DNA of 64,000 nt from Lentisphaeria bacterium UBA1732 (GCA_002315855.1 DCIG01000050.1:1-64000); one strand, 5' to 3'; shown: positions 34,190 to 43,755, numbered from the stretch's first letter. A program made the numbers and translations. The notes: a model not told the origin generated them from the letters alone.

Positions 34190-35254
34190 ATGAAAAAAAG
34201 AACAGCTTTGTTCCTGGCAGCCATGACTGCAACGGGTATTCTGGCAACCTCCTGCGCCGGCGGACTCTTCAGTCAGAATGATGAAGGAACAATCACGACA
34301 GCAGAAGCACCGTCTGCAGAAATCCAGCAGAAATTCCGTAATGAATACGGCATTCTGAAACGGCTGGATATGGTTCAGCAGAATTTCGTCAACAAAGACG
34401 GCGACATCCATTACTGTCAGGGCGTTTACAATGCAGACAAGCCGGGCAAATTTGCGATACTGGTGTTTCTGCACGGCGGCGGCGAAGGCGGAAATGAAAA
34501 CCTGGCACAAATCCGTCTGGCCGTCAGCGAAATCGTGAAACACATGCGCGACGGCGGCCGCAAGGTCATCGTGCTGGCACCGCAATGCCCCGATGGGGAA
34601 ATCTGGGCACAGCTTCACCGCGGCGGCGAAATGGCGGAAATGCGTGAAAAACCGTTTAAGACGGTGGGCATGATTCCTGCATTGATCAAAGCGAAAATCA
34701 AAGAATTTGACGCCGATGCGGATCGTGTGTATGCGACCGGACTTTCCATGGGCGGTTACGGCACATGGGATTTGCTTCAGCGTTACGGCACAGATGTTTT
34801 CGCCGGCGGCATTGTCTGCTGCGGCGGAGCCGACCCGAACCGTGCCAAAAAGATGAAAAATCTGCCGGTATGGATTTTCCACGGAAACGCCGACAATGCA
34901 GTGCCGATTCAGCTTTCACGCTATCAGTACGTGAAGATGAGAGAAGCAGGAAACAACAACGTGTTCTTCCGCGAATATCCGGGCGTGGAACATAACTGCT
35001 GGGATCGCACTTACGCCAACGACGAAGTGTGGACCTGGCTCTTCTCCCAGAAGCGCGGTACAGTCTCCGGTGTGCGTCCTGCACAGGAAGCTGTTGTGCC
35101 TCCCACCGAGGAACAGTATGCTGAAGGATTCGGTTTTAACGGCGGTCCGAAGAGCAGATATCCGGATGGATTCCTACCGCCGTTCCCCAGTGATGAGCAG
35201 CTGAAGAAGGCGGGTTTCACCCGCGCAAATGCTTTCGGCGGAAATCAGCGCTGA
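34190..35254 (+). CDS. Alpha/beta hydrolase, PHB-depolymerase/esterase-like lipoprotein
   Basis: Lipoprotein signal peptide with lipobox LATSC at about residue 22. The alpha/beta hydrolase fold follows: LVFLHGGGEGGNEN (oxyanion loop), VIVLAPQCPDG, nucleophile elbow ATGLSMGGYGTWD, acid Asp in FHGNADNAVP and His in GVEHNCWDRTY. These place it with the prolyl-oligopeptidase-like carbohydrate esterases that often accompany plant-polysaccharide loci. A C-terminal tail of 55 residues is Pro- and Lys-rich. The start is preceded by AAAGGAATG. It probably deacylates polysaccharide fragments in the periplasm or at the surface; the exact bond is unknown. Confidence 0.8.
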   Translation: MKKRTALFLAAMTATGILATSCAGGLFSQNDEGTITTAEAPSAEIQQKFRNEYGILKRLDMVQQNFVNKDGDIHYCQGVYNADKPGKFAILVFLHGGGEGGNENLAQIRLAVSEIVKHMRDGGRKVIVLAPQCPDGEIWAQLHRGGEMAEMREKPFKTVGMIPALIKAKIKEFDADADRVYATGLSMGGYGTWDLLQRYGTDVFAGGIVCCGGADPNRAKKMKNLPVWIFHGNADNAVPIQLSRYQYVKMREAGNNNVFFREYPGVEHNCWDRTYANDEVWTWLFSQKRGTVSGVRPAQEAVVPPTEEQYAEGFGFNGGPKSRYPDGFLPPFPSDEQLKKAGFTRANAFGGNQR

Positions 35255-35347
35255 ATTTGAGGGTATTTCCATTCACCTTTATTCCGTCTGTGTCCGGTGC
35301 TTGCCGGGCATAGATGGAGAACCAAAAGACAGGAGCTGATTTTTGCC

Positions 35348-35575
35348 ATGAAACTGTTTCGGATGATTGCATCATTTGCACGAAAAAATTACATGTTTCT
35401 GCTGCTTCTGCTTATAATTGCCGCATTTCTGTGGGGTATGAGGAAAAAAGAAGTGCCGGCGGCAGAGCCTGAACACCATAATCCGCAGGCTGTTCAGCGC
35501 GACTCGGAATCAGGCGATGTAAACAATGGAGCCAAAACGATTGAAAATGGCTCAATGCTCAATGATTTAAAATAA
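35348..35575 (+). CDS. Small single-pass membrane protein
   Basis: 75 residues: a basic N-terminus (MKLFRMIASFARKN), one strongly hydrophobic helix (YMFLLLLLIIAAFLWGM) and a polar acidic tail. AGGAGCTGA before the start is a good ribosome-binding site and looks like a repeat-family terminus. I do not recognise a family. It ends just before tRNA-Gly on the other strand. A longer in-frame version from 35297 is less likely. Confidence 0.6.
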   Translation: MKLFRMIASFARKNYMFLLLLLIIAAFLWGMRKKEVPAAEPEHHNPQAVQRDSESGDVNNGAKTIENGSMLNDLK

Positions 35576-35577
35576 AA

Positions 35578-35651
35578 TGGAGCGGGCGACCGGAATCGAA
35601 CCGGCGTGGCCAGCTTGGGAAGCTGGAGCATAACCATTTTGCTACGCCCGC
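35578..35651 (-). tRNA. tRNA-Gly (anticodon CCC)
   Basis: Acceptor GCGGGCG/CGCCCGC, anticodon stem CCAGC/GCTGG with loop TTCCCAA giving CCC, T-arm GGTTCGATTCC, encoded CCA. Confidence 0.95.
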
Positions 35652-35901
35652 ATAATGAGTTTATATAAAATACATCATTTTTGAAGAAAAATCAAGTTAA
35701 AAAAACAGCTATCCTGTAAAAAAGTGGAGTTTTTCGGGAAAACATAAAAGATGGATTCGGATAAATGGCGATTTTGTTCCCTGTGTTTTCAGTTTTGATT
35801 TGATTCTGGTGAAATCTTATGCTATATTATATAAAACGAGAGACACTCCGTATGATTCATTTTCGCACCTGATGAAACCCCGGAACCCCTGAAAAAGCGT
35901 T

Positions 35902-37008
35902 ATGTTTATTCTCAACTGGTACATCGTCAAAAACTTCCTCGCCACATTTCTGATGGCGATATTGGTGCTTACGTTCCTCATGACCGGCAACAACATCATG
36001 AAGATCGTGGACTATATGACGCAAGGTGTTCCGGCCGCCACTGCATTTGAATTTCTGCTTCTGTCCATGCCGATGGTGATGGCTTTCACGATTCCGTGGG
36101 CGGCACTGGTGTCCATCATGCTTGTTTTCGGGCGTATGTCCGCAGATAATGAAATCACCTCCATGCGTGCCTGCGGGATTTCCATTTTGCAGATTATTTC
36201 ACCGCTGCTGGTGCTGATGTTTGCGCTGACCTGCCTGTGCCTGTATATTCAGATGGAAGTCGGACCGCCGTCTCTTGGCAAGGCGCGCACCCTCATCAAA
36301 AGCGCGGCGGCATCGTCTCCGCTGGCGTTTTTCACGCCGGGTATCCCTGTGGAAATCAGCGGCCTGAAGGTGTATATCGACAGCAAGGATTCCGACGGCA
36401 ATATCTATGGCATTCAGATTTACGTACCGAACAGCGACGGTTCCACCAAGCAGGACATCATGGCGACCCGCGGGCGCATTGAGAGCGACCCCGAAACGCA
36501 GGATATGCGCATTCTCCTGTATGATGCGCTGATTGAAACGACCGAAGGAAGCGATGGCGACCGCAAGAAAGTCTATGCGTTCTCCGAAGAAAGCGATATT
36601 CAGCTGCCGTTCGGGACGCGCTACAATACGCGAAACGTGTCCGTCGATGACAAATATCTTTCCTACCGCGGACTTTTCGCACGTTCCGCACTCCTGCAGG
36701 AACAAGGCGCCAGCCGTGAAAAACTCACTGCCATCGACGTGGAAATCAACCAGCGAATCGCATTGTCTCTGGGACCGATCGCATTTCTGCTTCTGGGTCT
36801 GCCGCTGGCAATCCGGACCAGTCGCCGCGAAACATCCATCGGCTTGATTCTGAGCGTGATTCTTGCGGCACTGTATTATTGCGGGATTCTGGTATCGGAT
36901 GCACTCCGCAACCATCCGAATCTGTATCCGCAGTATATCGTATGGATTCCGCCGATTCTCTTCCAGTTATTCGGCATCATTTATCTGTCCAGTATCGCCC
37001 GCAAATAG
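35902..37008 (+). CDS. LptF/LptG-family lipopolysaccharide export permease
   Basis: Six-TM permease of the YjgP/YjgQ family. Three N-terminal segments (LATFLMAILVLTFLMTG; FLLLSMPMVMAFTIPWAAL; ILQIISPLLVLMFALTCLCL) flank the typical GRMSADNEITSMRACG loop that contacts LptB. A periplasmic beta-jellyroll of about 130 residues follows (VEISGLKVYIDSKDSDGNIY ..), then three C-terminal segments (LGPIAFLLLGLPLAI .. YIVWIPPILFQLFGIIYL). 368 residues, usual size. Its partner permease is not adjacent. It is direct evidence of an outer membrane with LPS or a similar glycolipid. Terminator at 37036-37084. Confidence 0.88.
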   Translation: MFILNWYIVKNFLATFLMAILVLTFLMTGNNIMKIVDYMTQGVPAATAFEFLLLSMPMVMAFTIPWAALVSIMLVFGRMSADNEITSMRACGISILQIISPLLVLMFALTCLCLYIQMEVGPPSLGKARTLIKSAAASSPLAFFTPGIPVEISGLKVYIDSKDSDGNIYGIQIYVPNSDGSTKQDIMATRGRIESDPETQDMRILLYDALIETTEGSDGDRKKVYAFSEESDIQLPFGTRYNTRNVSVDDKYLSYRGLFARSALLQEQGASREKLTAIDVEINQRIALSLGPIAFLLLGLPLAIRTSRRETSIGLILSVILAALYYCGILVSDALRNHPNLYPQYIVWIPPILFQLFGIIYLSSIARK

Positions 37009-37035
37009 TTTTTCCCGGTGCGAAATAATAAAACT

Positions 37036-37084
37036 GCTCCATAATTTTCTTGATGAAAGAGAGTTATGGAGCAAGTTCTTTTTT
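37036..37084 (+). terminator. Rho-independent terminator after the LptF/G gene
   Basis: GCTCCATAA (37036-37044) / TTATGGAGC (37064-37072), then TTCTTTTTT. Confidence 0.75.
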
Positions 37085-37134
37085 ATGGCGGAGCAGTTTT
37101 TCAAGACGGAAATTTTCAGAACTGCTTTCCGATG

Positions 37135-37422
37135 TCATTGACGGAGAGATTGGGCGTCAGCACATTCTTTCTGCCAATTTTCCCCGGCTTCATTGTCCTG
37201 CGGATGGACAAAACGATGGTATAGTTCCATGAGAGTCTGCAATGCTGTTTCCGGTGTAAAATCGGGAATAAAGAGGGCTTTGTCATATAATTCCGATGTC
37301 ACTGACGGTTTTTTTTGAGCTTGTTCTGTTAATTTACTTTTATTTGTACAAAAGTCAAGTTTTGGCGGGCTGTTATCCAAAGCAAATCTGTATGAAAATG
37401 CGTTTGCGGACTCATTAATCAT
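37135..37422 (-). CDS. Hypothetical protein downstream of the restriction gene
   Basis: 95-residue acidic, soluble protein of no family I recognise (FIPDFTPETALQTLMELYHR in the C-terminal half, predicted helical). AAAGGAAACAC lies 7 nt before the ATG, the main reason to accept it. It starts 74 bp after the restriction endonuclease stop, on the same strand, so it could be transcribed with the R-M genes, but its base composition is closer to the host. TGACGG motifs flank it at 37138 and within its 5' third. Confidence 0.45.
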   Translation of the reverse strand: MINESANAFSYRFALDNSPPKLDFCTNKSKLTEQAQKKPSVTSELYDKALFIPDFTPETALQTLMELYHRFVHPQDNEAGENWQKECADAQSLRQ

Positions 37423-37495
37423 TGTGTTTCCTTTATTGAAAAAGGATTCAAATTTTTTTACGATGTAAGTGATTGTAATATAAAAATGTGGTAAA

Positions 37496-38209
37496 TTAAT
37501 GATTTACATAGGCTTTATCAAAAATTTCATTTATAAATGCAATGCTCTTTCGATTCAAGGTTTTTTGACATAATTTATTTAATACAACTGGAAGAATAAT
37601 GAATAACTCTTCTAGTGCACCTTCTTTTCCACTTGCAAGATCATAAAAACGTTTGCCATCAATCATTCTGATTTTTGAATCCTGTTTACAATGTTCTCCT
37701 GTTGATGGATCTGATGGGAAAAACATGTTATTAACACCTTCTGGTGATTTCGGAACAATCATAACATAATAGGCAGTATAACCTCTGAAAAAACTTGTCT
37801 TGCTGTTGACCATTTCAGATAGTTTTCTATACAAAGTAACAAGCCCATCTGCATTAAGAGTATTGTGTTTATTTTTAATATCAGCGATTATTTTTTGTTT
37901 TTGGTTAAGAAGGTCAACTTGATTTGAAGTTTGTAGGTCAAACCATCCATTTATATTTCCTAAAATTTGTTGATGAAATAGTCCAATAGCATTAGATAAA
38001 GCCTTATCAAGTTGCCGATTGATTTCGTTATTCTTCCATTCTTCCGCAGATAAATCAAACAATGCCATCGAAAATGCAACTCCAAACGGATCGCAAACAT
38101 TTCGGCTAAACTTTTTTTCAGCATTAATTTGTCCTTGCCGAACGGAAAGGATTAAATTATTACATGCTTCCGTAAGTTTTTCATCTGAAATCCATGATAA
38201 GTATGACAT
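37496..38209 (-). CDS. Type II restriction endonuclease, Eco47II-like
   Basis: 237 residues. The N-terminal YLSWISDEKL and the KKFSRNVCDPFGVAFSMAL region resemble Eco47II-family enzymes (Sau96I isoschizomers cutting GGNCC). The nuclease core fits PD-(D/E)xK as V-D99 .. I-A-D110-I-K112 within IIADIKNKHNT. The gene is very AT-rich compared with its surroundings and has GAAGGAGAAAAA before the start. It lies 64 bp after the methyltransferase gene on the same strand. The GGNCC specificity is inference from family resemblance alone. Confidence 0.8.
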   Translation of the reverse strand: MSYLSWISDEKLTEACNNLILSVRQGQINAEKKFSRNVCDPFGVAFSMALFDLSAEEWKNNEINRQLDKALSNAIGLFHQQILGNINGWFDLQTSNQVDLLNQKQKIIADIKNKHNTLNADGLVTLYRKLSEMVNSKTSFFRGYTAYYVMIVPKSPEGVNNMFFPSDPSTGEHCKQDSKIRMIDGKRFYDLASGKEGALEELFIILPVVLNKLCQKTLNRKSIAFINEIFDKAYVNH

Positions 38210-38273
38210 TTTTTCTCCTTCGGGTTAGAAATTCGAAAGATAATATAATCTTGTTTTTTGTAGTTTCAAGGTA

Positions 38274-39515
38274 TTATTCAATAATATTTAACATTCTAAC
38301 CAAAGCACGCCCCATTGCATAAGCTAAATTTACAGGGACTGCATTCCCAATTTGTTTATAAATGCTACTAATTGACCCAATAAATTCCCAATCATCGGGA
38401 AATGTTTGTATTCGAGCATATTCCCGTGTTGTAAGAGGTCTTGTCTCGTCAGGATGGCATCGTTCTGTTTGTTTTTGAGCAGGAGCACATGTTAGCGTTA
38501 GACTTGGCTCATCCCATGAAAGGCGACGTGCCATCCCTGTTTTTCCACCCTCAAGATAAAAGCTGCCTTTCATATATTCTTTTTGTAATTCGATAGGTAA
38601 GTCTCTCCAATATCCTCCCGGAGGAACAAATGAAAGAATTTCTTCCTTTCTTTTTGGATATTTTTGTCCTGGAGAAGGAGGGCAATCAGAATCATAAAGT
38701 ATTCCCTTTTTTAATGCATCTTTAAGGGTAAGAATTCTTTCATATGGAGATGGCCAAGAAAATTTTAGTTTATCTGCAAGATCATTTCTTATTCCAACCA
38801 AAAAGAGGCGTTCCCTTTTCTGAGGAACCATGTAAAAAATGGCTTTTAGAAATTGAGGTTCAACAAGAGTATAGCCAATTTCTTTAATAACATCTTTAAT
38901 TGTTTGAATTGTTTTTCCGTTATTGTGATCAAGCAGTCCTCTAACATTTTCACCTAAAAATATTTTTGGCTGTACCTCTTTTACAACTCTGGCAAATTGA
39001 TAAAAAAGTGTCCCACGTGTATCTTCAAAACCAAGTTTTTTCCCAGCATATGAGAATGCCTGACAAGGAAATCCTCCAGAAACCATATCAATTTGTCCCT
39101 TATATTTTTCAAAAGAAATCAAAGAAACATCCCCCTGAACAACGTTCCAGTTTGGACGATTTTTTTTAAGTGTCCAACATGCATCAGGAACGAGCTCATT
39201 AAGCATAATATGACAAAATCCTGCTTTTTCCAATCCTAATGCTAATCCACCTGCTCCGGCAAAAAGTTCTATGTCAGTATATTTTCTGTGAGGCTTGGTT
39301 TTTAATTCATTATTCCAATTTGTGTTAAACATGACTTTTGCTTCATCAAATAAAAGAAGCTGTTCTTTTTCATATACGCGATAATTGTTTTTGGGATGTC
39401 GAACTGGCTTCAGTTTTCCATTGTTATCCCACCGTCTTAAAGTTTCCTTTGAGACAGAAAGCATATCTGCAACTTCTGAAATAGAAAAAAAAGATTGGGT
39501 TAGAGTTGTGCCCAT
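38274..39515 (-). CDS. DNA (cytosine-5) methyltransferase with N-terminal HTH domain
   Basis: Protects host DNA against the companion endonuclease. Residues about 8-55 form a MerR/excisionase-like HTH (FFSISEVADMLSVSKETLRR .. YRVYEKEQ). The methyltransferase then shows motif I DIELFAGAGGLALGLEKAG, motif IV GGFPCQAFS with catalytic C151, motif VI GENVRGL, motif VIII QKRERLFLVGIR and motif X YKQIGNAVPVNLAYAMG. A target-recognition region of about 100 residues lies between VIII and X. The HTH may let the protein repress its own promoter, a known strategy for timing R-M establishment. AAGGAATTC precedes the start. Low GC points to horizontal acquisition. Confidence 0.92.
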   Translation of the reverse strand: MGTTLTQSFFSISEVADMLSVSKETLRRWDNNGKLKPVRHPKNNYRVYEKEQLLLFDEAKVMFNTNWNNELKTKPHRKYTDIELFAGAGGLALGLEKAGFCHIMLNELVPDACWTLKKNRPNWNVVQGDVSLISFEKYKGQIDMVSGGFPCQAFSYAGKKLGFEDTRGTLFYQFARVVKEVQPKIFLGENVRGLLDHNNGKTIQTIKDVIKEIGYTLVEPQFLKAIFYMVPQKRERLFLVGIRNDLADKLKFSWPSPYERILTLKDALKKGILYDSDCPPSPGQKYPKRKEEILSFVPPGGYWRDLPIELQKEYMKGSFYLEGGKTGMARRLSWDEPSLTLTCAPAQKQTERCHPDETRPLTTREYARIQTFPDDWEFIGSISSIYKQIGNAVPVNLAYAMGRALVRMLNIIE

Positions 39516-39604
39516 GATGAATTCCTTTCAATGATATAAACATTATACATGGTTACTATACATTTATAACCGTATTATTTCAAGTAAAAAATTAAAATAA
39601 TGAT

Positions 39605-39640
39605 AAAAAAAGCGGTCCATTCCTGCGAACAGACCGCTTT
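39605..39640 (-). terminator. Rho-independent terminator of the GH51 gene
   Basis: Arms AAAGCGGTC (39609-39617) / GACCGCTTT (39632-39640) with an A-run on the plus strand, that is a T-run for the leftward transcript. Confidence 0.75.
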
Positions 39641-39671
39641 GTATAACAGTGTAATTGCGCAGCCGGAGCGA

Positions 39672-41723
39672 TTATTTCGCGCGGATACGGATGACACTCA
39701 TGGAGCGCGGCTGGCAAACAACTTTGAAGTTTCTGCCAAGTGCGACTTCATCATTGGTCATGGAATACTGTGTGGAATTCCATGTACCGGTGATGGTGGT
39801 GCGTGTACCGACGTTGCTGAGAGAGCCGATGATATTGGTCAGATCGACAGACATATCAAATGCTTTTTCAGTTACGTTGACGAGCTTGATGATGACATCG
39901 CCCTGACCATCTTTGCCATCGCGAACCACAGAGGCAACCATCTTGCGTTCGAAGTCGGCGGGAACCTGTTCATCGAATCTGATCTGGTTGGTAACATAAC
40001 GGACGCCGGCATTATTGCCGAAGAGCTTCTGGACTTCGTAAGTGGTGGTGGATTTGACTTCCTTGTTGTTGAAAGGAATCATATCCGGATACCACTGGGT
40101 GTTGCCTTCCTTGTGGACCAGCGGGGCATAGGAGGTCATGACCACGACATCGCCGTTGCGTTCAACGCCGGCCAGGAAGACGGCTTCATCCAAAGCAGTT
40201 TCGACTGTGTTGCGGCGGGTGCGCTGACCGCGTTCATGTGCGGCGTATTCACCGGCATAAACTTTCACGCTGCCGCGTTCATATTTGTCATAACGATGGT
40301 AACCGTTATCCACGAACCAGTTCGGTTCCATGTAGAAGTGTTCGTCAACGATGGGAATGTTTTCCTGACGAGCGAAATTCCATCCGTTGTTGAAGTCATT
40401 GCCGGAAGCACCAGGGCCGACGGTACCGACAACGATGATTTCCGGGCATTTCTTCTTGAGTTCATCGAAAACCATTTTGAAGCGGGCGCGGAAGGCATCA
40501 GTGATGGCTTCTTCGTTGCCGAGTCCGAGGTATTTCAGGTTGAAGGGTTTCGGATGTCCCATTTCAGCGCGGAGCTTGCCCCATTTGGTAGTAACAGGAC
40601 CGTTGGCAAATTCGACCAGGTTCAGGGCTTCATCAACGATGTATTTCATTTCTTCCATCGGAACGGCCTGCTGTCCGCCGCTGAACTGGCAGTCAACGCC
40701 GCAGGAGAGAATCGGCAGCGGATGAGCGCCGATGTCTTCGCAGAAGAGGAAGTATTCATAGTAGCCGAGACCGCGTGTCTGGTGATAGCCCCAGCGGTTG
40801 TGAATCGGAACACGGTCTTCCAGCTTGCCGACGGATTCGGACCAGTAATACACGTCATGTTTACCGCGTTCACCGGGGACGAGTCCGCTGTGAATCTTAC
40901 CGTCTTTGCCGCGGGGCAGGTCGCCGTGAGCAACGCAGCCGCCGGGGAAGCGGACGAATGTCGGCTTCAGGTCAGCGATAGCCTGCGCCAGATCTTTGCG
41001 GAGACCATTCTTGCGGCCTTTGAAAGTGTCCTGCGGGAACAGGGAAACCATATCCAGACCGACTTTGCCTTTCTTTTCCGGCGTAATGGAAAGCTGTGCT
41101 TTGTCGCAGTTGGCATCGGCTTCAATGGTTGCAGTCAAGGTGGTCCATTCACCGGATTTGACGGTAACGGTTTCGGACCCGATGTCTTTTCCGTTTTCGT
41201 CAATCAGTTTGACGAGCAGGGTCTGAGGAGCATTTTCAAAGTTTTTGGCAAACACGGAGAAATCGTATTTTGCATCTTCCTTGACGCAAATGCCGCCGAA
41301 GCCTTCATTGATGAGGCTTGCACCCGGTTCCGTGGTGGTCAGTACAGCGTAATTCTTGTTGTTGACGCTGATGGGATTTTCCACAGAGGTGTCGAAAGAA
41401 GTGCCTGTGCCCTTGAGCGACCATGCGGTCTTGGCATTCCAGTTGCGGTCATCACCGATTGCCGCGGAAAATTCAAAGTCGCGGTTGCGAACGAGTTCTG
41501 CATACAGACCGCCGTCTGCACCATAGTTGATGTCTTCAAAGAAAACACCGAACATGGTGTCGGAAATCAGTTTGGTGGAAGCGAGATTGATGGTCAGATT
41601 TGCTTTGACCGCTCCTTCGGGAACGGCATCTGCTGCCATGCTCTGTGTGGCGAAACCAGTCAATGCGATGACAGCTGCAGTAACAGTTGCTGCGACAGGT
41701 TTACGGGTAATGTGGGGCATCAT
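39672..41723 (-). CDS. Alpha-L-arabinofuranosidase, GH51, secreted
   Basis: Signal peptide (ATVTAAVIALTGFATQSMA) is cleaved near ADAVPE. After the GH51 opening TMFGVFFEDINYGADGGLY there is an inserted CBM4-like beta domain (about residues 75-220), then the barrel. Acid/base Glu is in KYLGLGNEEA and the nucleophile Glu in VYAGEYAAHE. The C-terminal beta domain is normal. Releases terminal alpha-L-arabinofuranose from arabinoxylan or arabinan and fits the GH43 genes at 6-12 kb. The two ATGs at 41721-41723 and the next codon are both possible; AGGAGA is 9 nt upstream. Promoter at 41846-41873, terminator at 39605-39640. Confidence 0.93.
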   Translation of the reverse strand: MMPHITRKPVAATVTAAVIALTGFATQSMAADAVPEGAVKANLTINLASTKLISDTMFGVFFEDINYGADGGLYAELVRNRDFEFSAAIGDDRNWNAKTAWSLKGTGTSFDTSVENPISVNNKNYAVLTTTEPGASLINEGFGGICVKEDAKYDFSVFAKNFENAPQTLLVKLIDENGKDIGSETVTVKSGEWTTLTATIEADANCDKAQLSITPEKKGKVGLDMVSLFPQDTFKGRKNGLRKDLAQAIADLKPTFVRFPGGCVAHGDLPRGKDGKIHSGLVPGERGKHDVYYWSESVGKLEDRVPIHNRWGYHQTRGLGYYEYFLFCEDIGAHPLPILSCGVDCQFSGGQQAVPMEEMKYIVDEALNLVEFANGPVTTKWGKLRAEMGHPKPFNLKYLGLGNEEAITDAFRARFKMVFDELKKKCPEIIVVGTVGPGASGNDFNNGWNFARQENIPIVDEHFYMEPNWFVDNGYHRYDKYERGSVKVYAGEYAAHERGQRTRRNTVETALDEAVFLAGVERNGDVVVMTSYAPLVHKEGNTQWYPDMIPFNNKEVKSTTTYEVQKLFGNNAGVRYVTNQIRFDEQVPADFERKMVASVVRDGKDGQGDVIIKLVNVTEKAFDMSVDLTNIIGSLSNVGTRTTITGTWNSTQYSMTNDEVALGRNFKVVCQPRSMSVIRIRAK

Positions 41724-41845
41724 AAAATGATTCTCCTGTTGAGTTCCGCACGGTCTGGAAAACTATACAGAACAGTTAATGATTGTGAAATGAGAATGAA
41801 AAAAAATTAATTAATTTTGTAAAAATAATTAACTTATTTGTTGGA

Positions 41846-41873
41846 AATATACACGATATCCCATAAATATCAA
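41846..41873 (-). promoter_or_regulatory. Promoter of the GH51 gene
   Basis: Minus strand TTGATA, 16 bp, TATATT, giving a leader of about 115 nt. Confidence 0.6.
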
Positions 41874-41941
41874 GTGAAAAATACGGAAAAACTTTGAAAT
41901 TTCAGAAAAACCTTTTTCTGTTACCTGCATTTCCATCAAAA

Positions 41942-41988
41942 AAGACCTCGCGTATCATGGAGATACCCTGAACGCGAGGTTTCTTTTT
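41942..41988. terminator. Terminator between glycosyltransferase and GH51 genes
   Basis: ACCTCGCG / CGCGAGGT arms separated by about 19 nt, with A-run left and T-run right, so it may serve both strands; 33 bp past the glycosyltransferase stop. Confidence 0.6.
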
Positions 41989-42019
41989 CAGGATTCCGTC
42001 CGGAAGATGGCGCGGGAAA

Positions 42020-43237
42020 TTATTCTGCATCAAAATATTCGGCGTAGTGTTCCGGGAGCAGTAAAACTTCCGCCCATTTCATGGTATTGCTTTCCAGCCA
42101 CAATGGACGCAGACGCATGTAGTTCTGCATAATGCGTGTATACTGTTCCTGCGGGGAGGCACTGAACCATTCGGCAATCATGCGTTCCAGCTGTTCTGCG
42201 CTCTGGAAACATGCTTCCGGAGCGGCGGCATGATAATTGCCGATGTCCTGCACAAAAGCAGGCACACCTTCCGCCCATGCTTCGTACAGCTTGATGGGAC
42301 TTTTGCACTCGTTGAAGAGATTCTTCTGAAGCGGCTGAATATAAAGGTCAGGGAACAGAGTCTGCCGGAACAGCGGATACTGCAAAAACATGCTGGGGGG
42401 TGCATATTCAAAATCGCCGGAATAGGGTTTCAGGGCATCCAGCATACCGCCGTGAAAAATAAACTGATATTTTTTGCGGTTTTCGATAATCCAGTCCAAA
42501 ATACCGGAAAAATCGTTGTTGCGGGGGGCATTTCCCTGCCCGAAATGAGACTGCGAACATGAAAAACAGATTCGGAGTTTCCGGTGATTTCTGTTAAGAA
42601 GCCGGGAACGGACGGTCAGCGGATTGAAATGGTCAAAGAAAAACTGGGGAGGGTAGTTTTCCATGATTTTGAATTTTTTCCGTTCAATTCCAAGTTTCCC
42701 GGAATAGTAATCTGCAAGTCCGGCACAGGATACCGTGATAAGGTCGCACATATCCATAAAATATTTGATGGTGCTTTGAATTTCCGGTGTTATGTCGCGG
42801 TAAATGTTGTAATCCGGCATATCTTCCGGAATCAGCACATCGTCAATGTCATAAATCAGCCGGAACGGAAATTCTTTTCTGGCAGGAACCAGAACGCGCT
42901 CCGCCCATGGAATGTTTCTTTGATTGGTTACACGCTGCAAACGCAGACTGTCCAGACGGAACAGCTGATTTCTTTCCGGTAAAATCGTAGTGTTTGTGGA
43001 TGCCAGATTACCGAGCGACTGTTCCAGAAGCTGGTTGACAAATCGGACGCGGTAATATGCACTCGCTCCGTAATCCATCATTGCCGAGTGAATAAAATTG
43101 AAATGCTGATTTTTTTCGGACTTGGCTGACGGGGTGGATTGAGATGAAATTCCGCTTTTTCCGGCAGAACTTTTTTGCTCGTCCCCGGCATTCTGTTTGG
43201 CGGGGATGGACAATTTGGGTGGAGAGTACGAGAACAT
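42020..43237 (-). CDS. Glycosyltransferase-like protein (GT4-type fold)
   Basis: About 405 residues. A Ser/Lys/Ala-rich N-terminal stretch of 45 residues precedes a globular part: YDIDDVLIPEDMPDYNIYRD, VSCAGLADYYSGKLG, and near the C-terminus SPIKLYEAWAEGVPAFVQ, which matches the nucleotide-sugar-binding KxxEAxAxGxP region of GT-B enzymes. The acceptor and donor cannot be told. The ATG at 43237 is chosen over a TTG at 43264; translation could also begin at the MM near residue 52 (MMDYGASAYYRVRF). No other polysaccharide gene is beside it. Probable role in surface glycan assembly. Confidence 0.65.
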   Translation of the reverse strand: MFSYSPPKLSIPAKQNAGDEQKSSAGKSGISSQSTPSAKSEKNQHFNFIHSAMMDYGASAYYRVRFVNQLLEQSLGNLASTNTTILPERNQLFRLDSLRLQRVTNQRNIPWAERVLVPARKEFPFRLIYDIDDVLIPEDMPDYNIYRDITPEIQSTIKYFMDMCDLITVSCAGLADYYSGKLGIERKKFKIMENYPPQFFFDHFNPLTVRSRLLNRNHRKLRICFSCSQSHFGQGNAPRNNDFSGILDWIIENRKKYQFIFHGGMLDALKPYSGDFEYAPPSMFLQYPLFRQTLFPDLYIQPLQKNLFNECKSPIKLYEAWAEGVPAFVQDIGNYHAAAPEACFQSAEQLERMIAEWFSASPQEQYTRIMQNYMRLRPLWLESNTMKWAEVLLLPEHYAEYFDAE

Positions 43238-43637
43238 TATAGCTTTCAGTGTGGTGCTTCCCAAACCGGGTATTGCATGATTTAAAATGTGAACTCATAC
43301 AATACCACAAAAAAACAAAAAGTCAAGAAAAATAAAAAGAAAAATATAAAAAATAAAAAGGAATGTTTTATGTTAATCGAATATAAGATGTTGAAAAAAA
43401 TATTCTTATAAATGATAAAAAAGCTCATGATGAGAACAGATTTTCAGTAAAAACAGTCGAATAAAACCATCAATAAAATGTCAGAAAAAGGGACAATTCA
43501 TTTTTGACTCGTATTTTTTGCAGATTTGAGTTCAGAGTATCTTTATTTGTTGAAAGATTGATTTGTCAATTGGTATCCGGCATATTCGGATGGTATTATC
43601 CTTAGAGGATGAAGATGTTTTTGCCAGAAAGCACGGC
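43238..43637. other. AT-rich gap
   Basis: About 400 bp of very AT-rich DNA between the glycosyltransferase start and the terminator of the next leftward gene. No coding or RNA signal seen. Confidence 0.4.
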
Positions 43638-43676
43638 AAAAAAAGAAACACACAGATTCAAAAGTCTGCGTGTTTC
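43638..43676 (-). terminator. Rho-independent terminator of the fusion acyl-CoA synthetase gene
   Basis: Arms GAAACACACAGA (43645-43656) / TCTGCGTGTTTC (43665-43676); seven A on the plus strand give the T-run. About 80 bp past the stop codon. Confidence 0.75.
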
Positions 43677-43755
43677 TCTGAAAGAAAACATGATTTGTCC
43701 GTTGTTCAAACAGAACGAATCATATTCTGTTATGTTAAGGGTATTCCCCTTAGAT

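Noticed and set aside
39600..41810. 736-codon plus-strand frame across the GH51 gene
   Set aside because: Antisense to a secreted arabinofuranosidase with both catalytic Glu motifs; no protein features.
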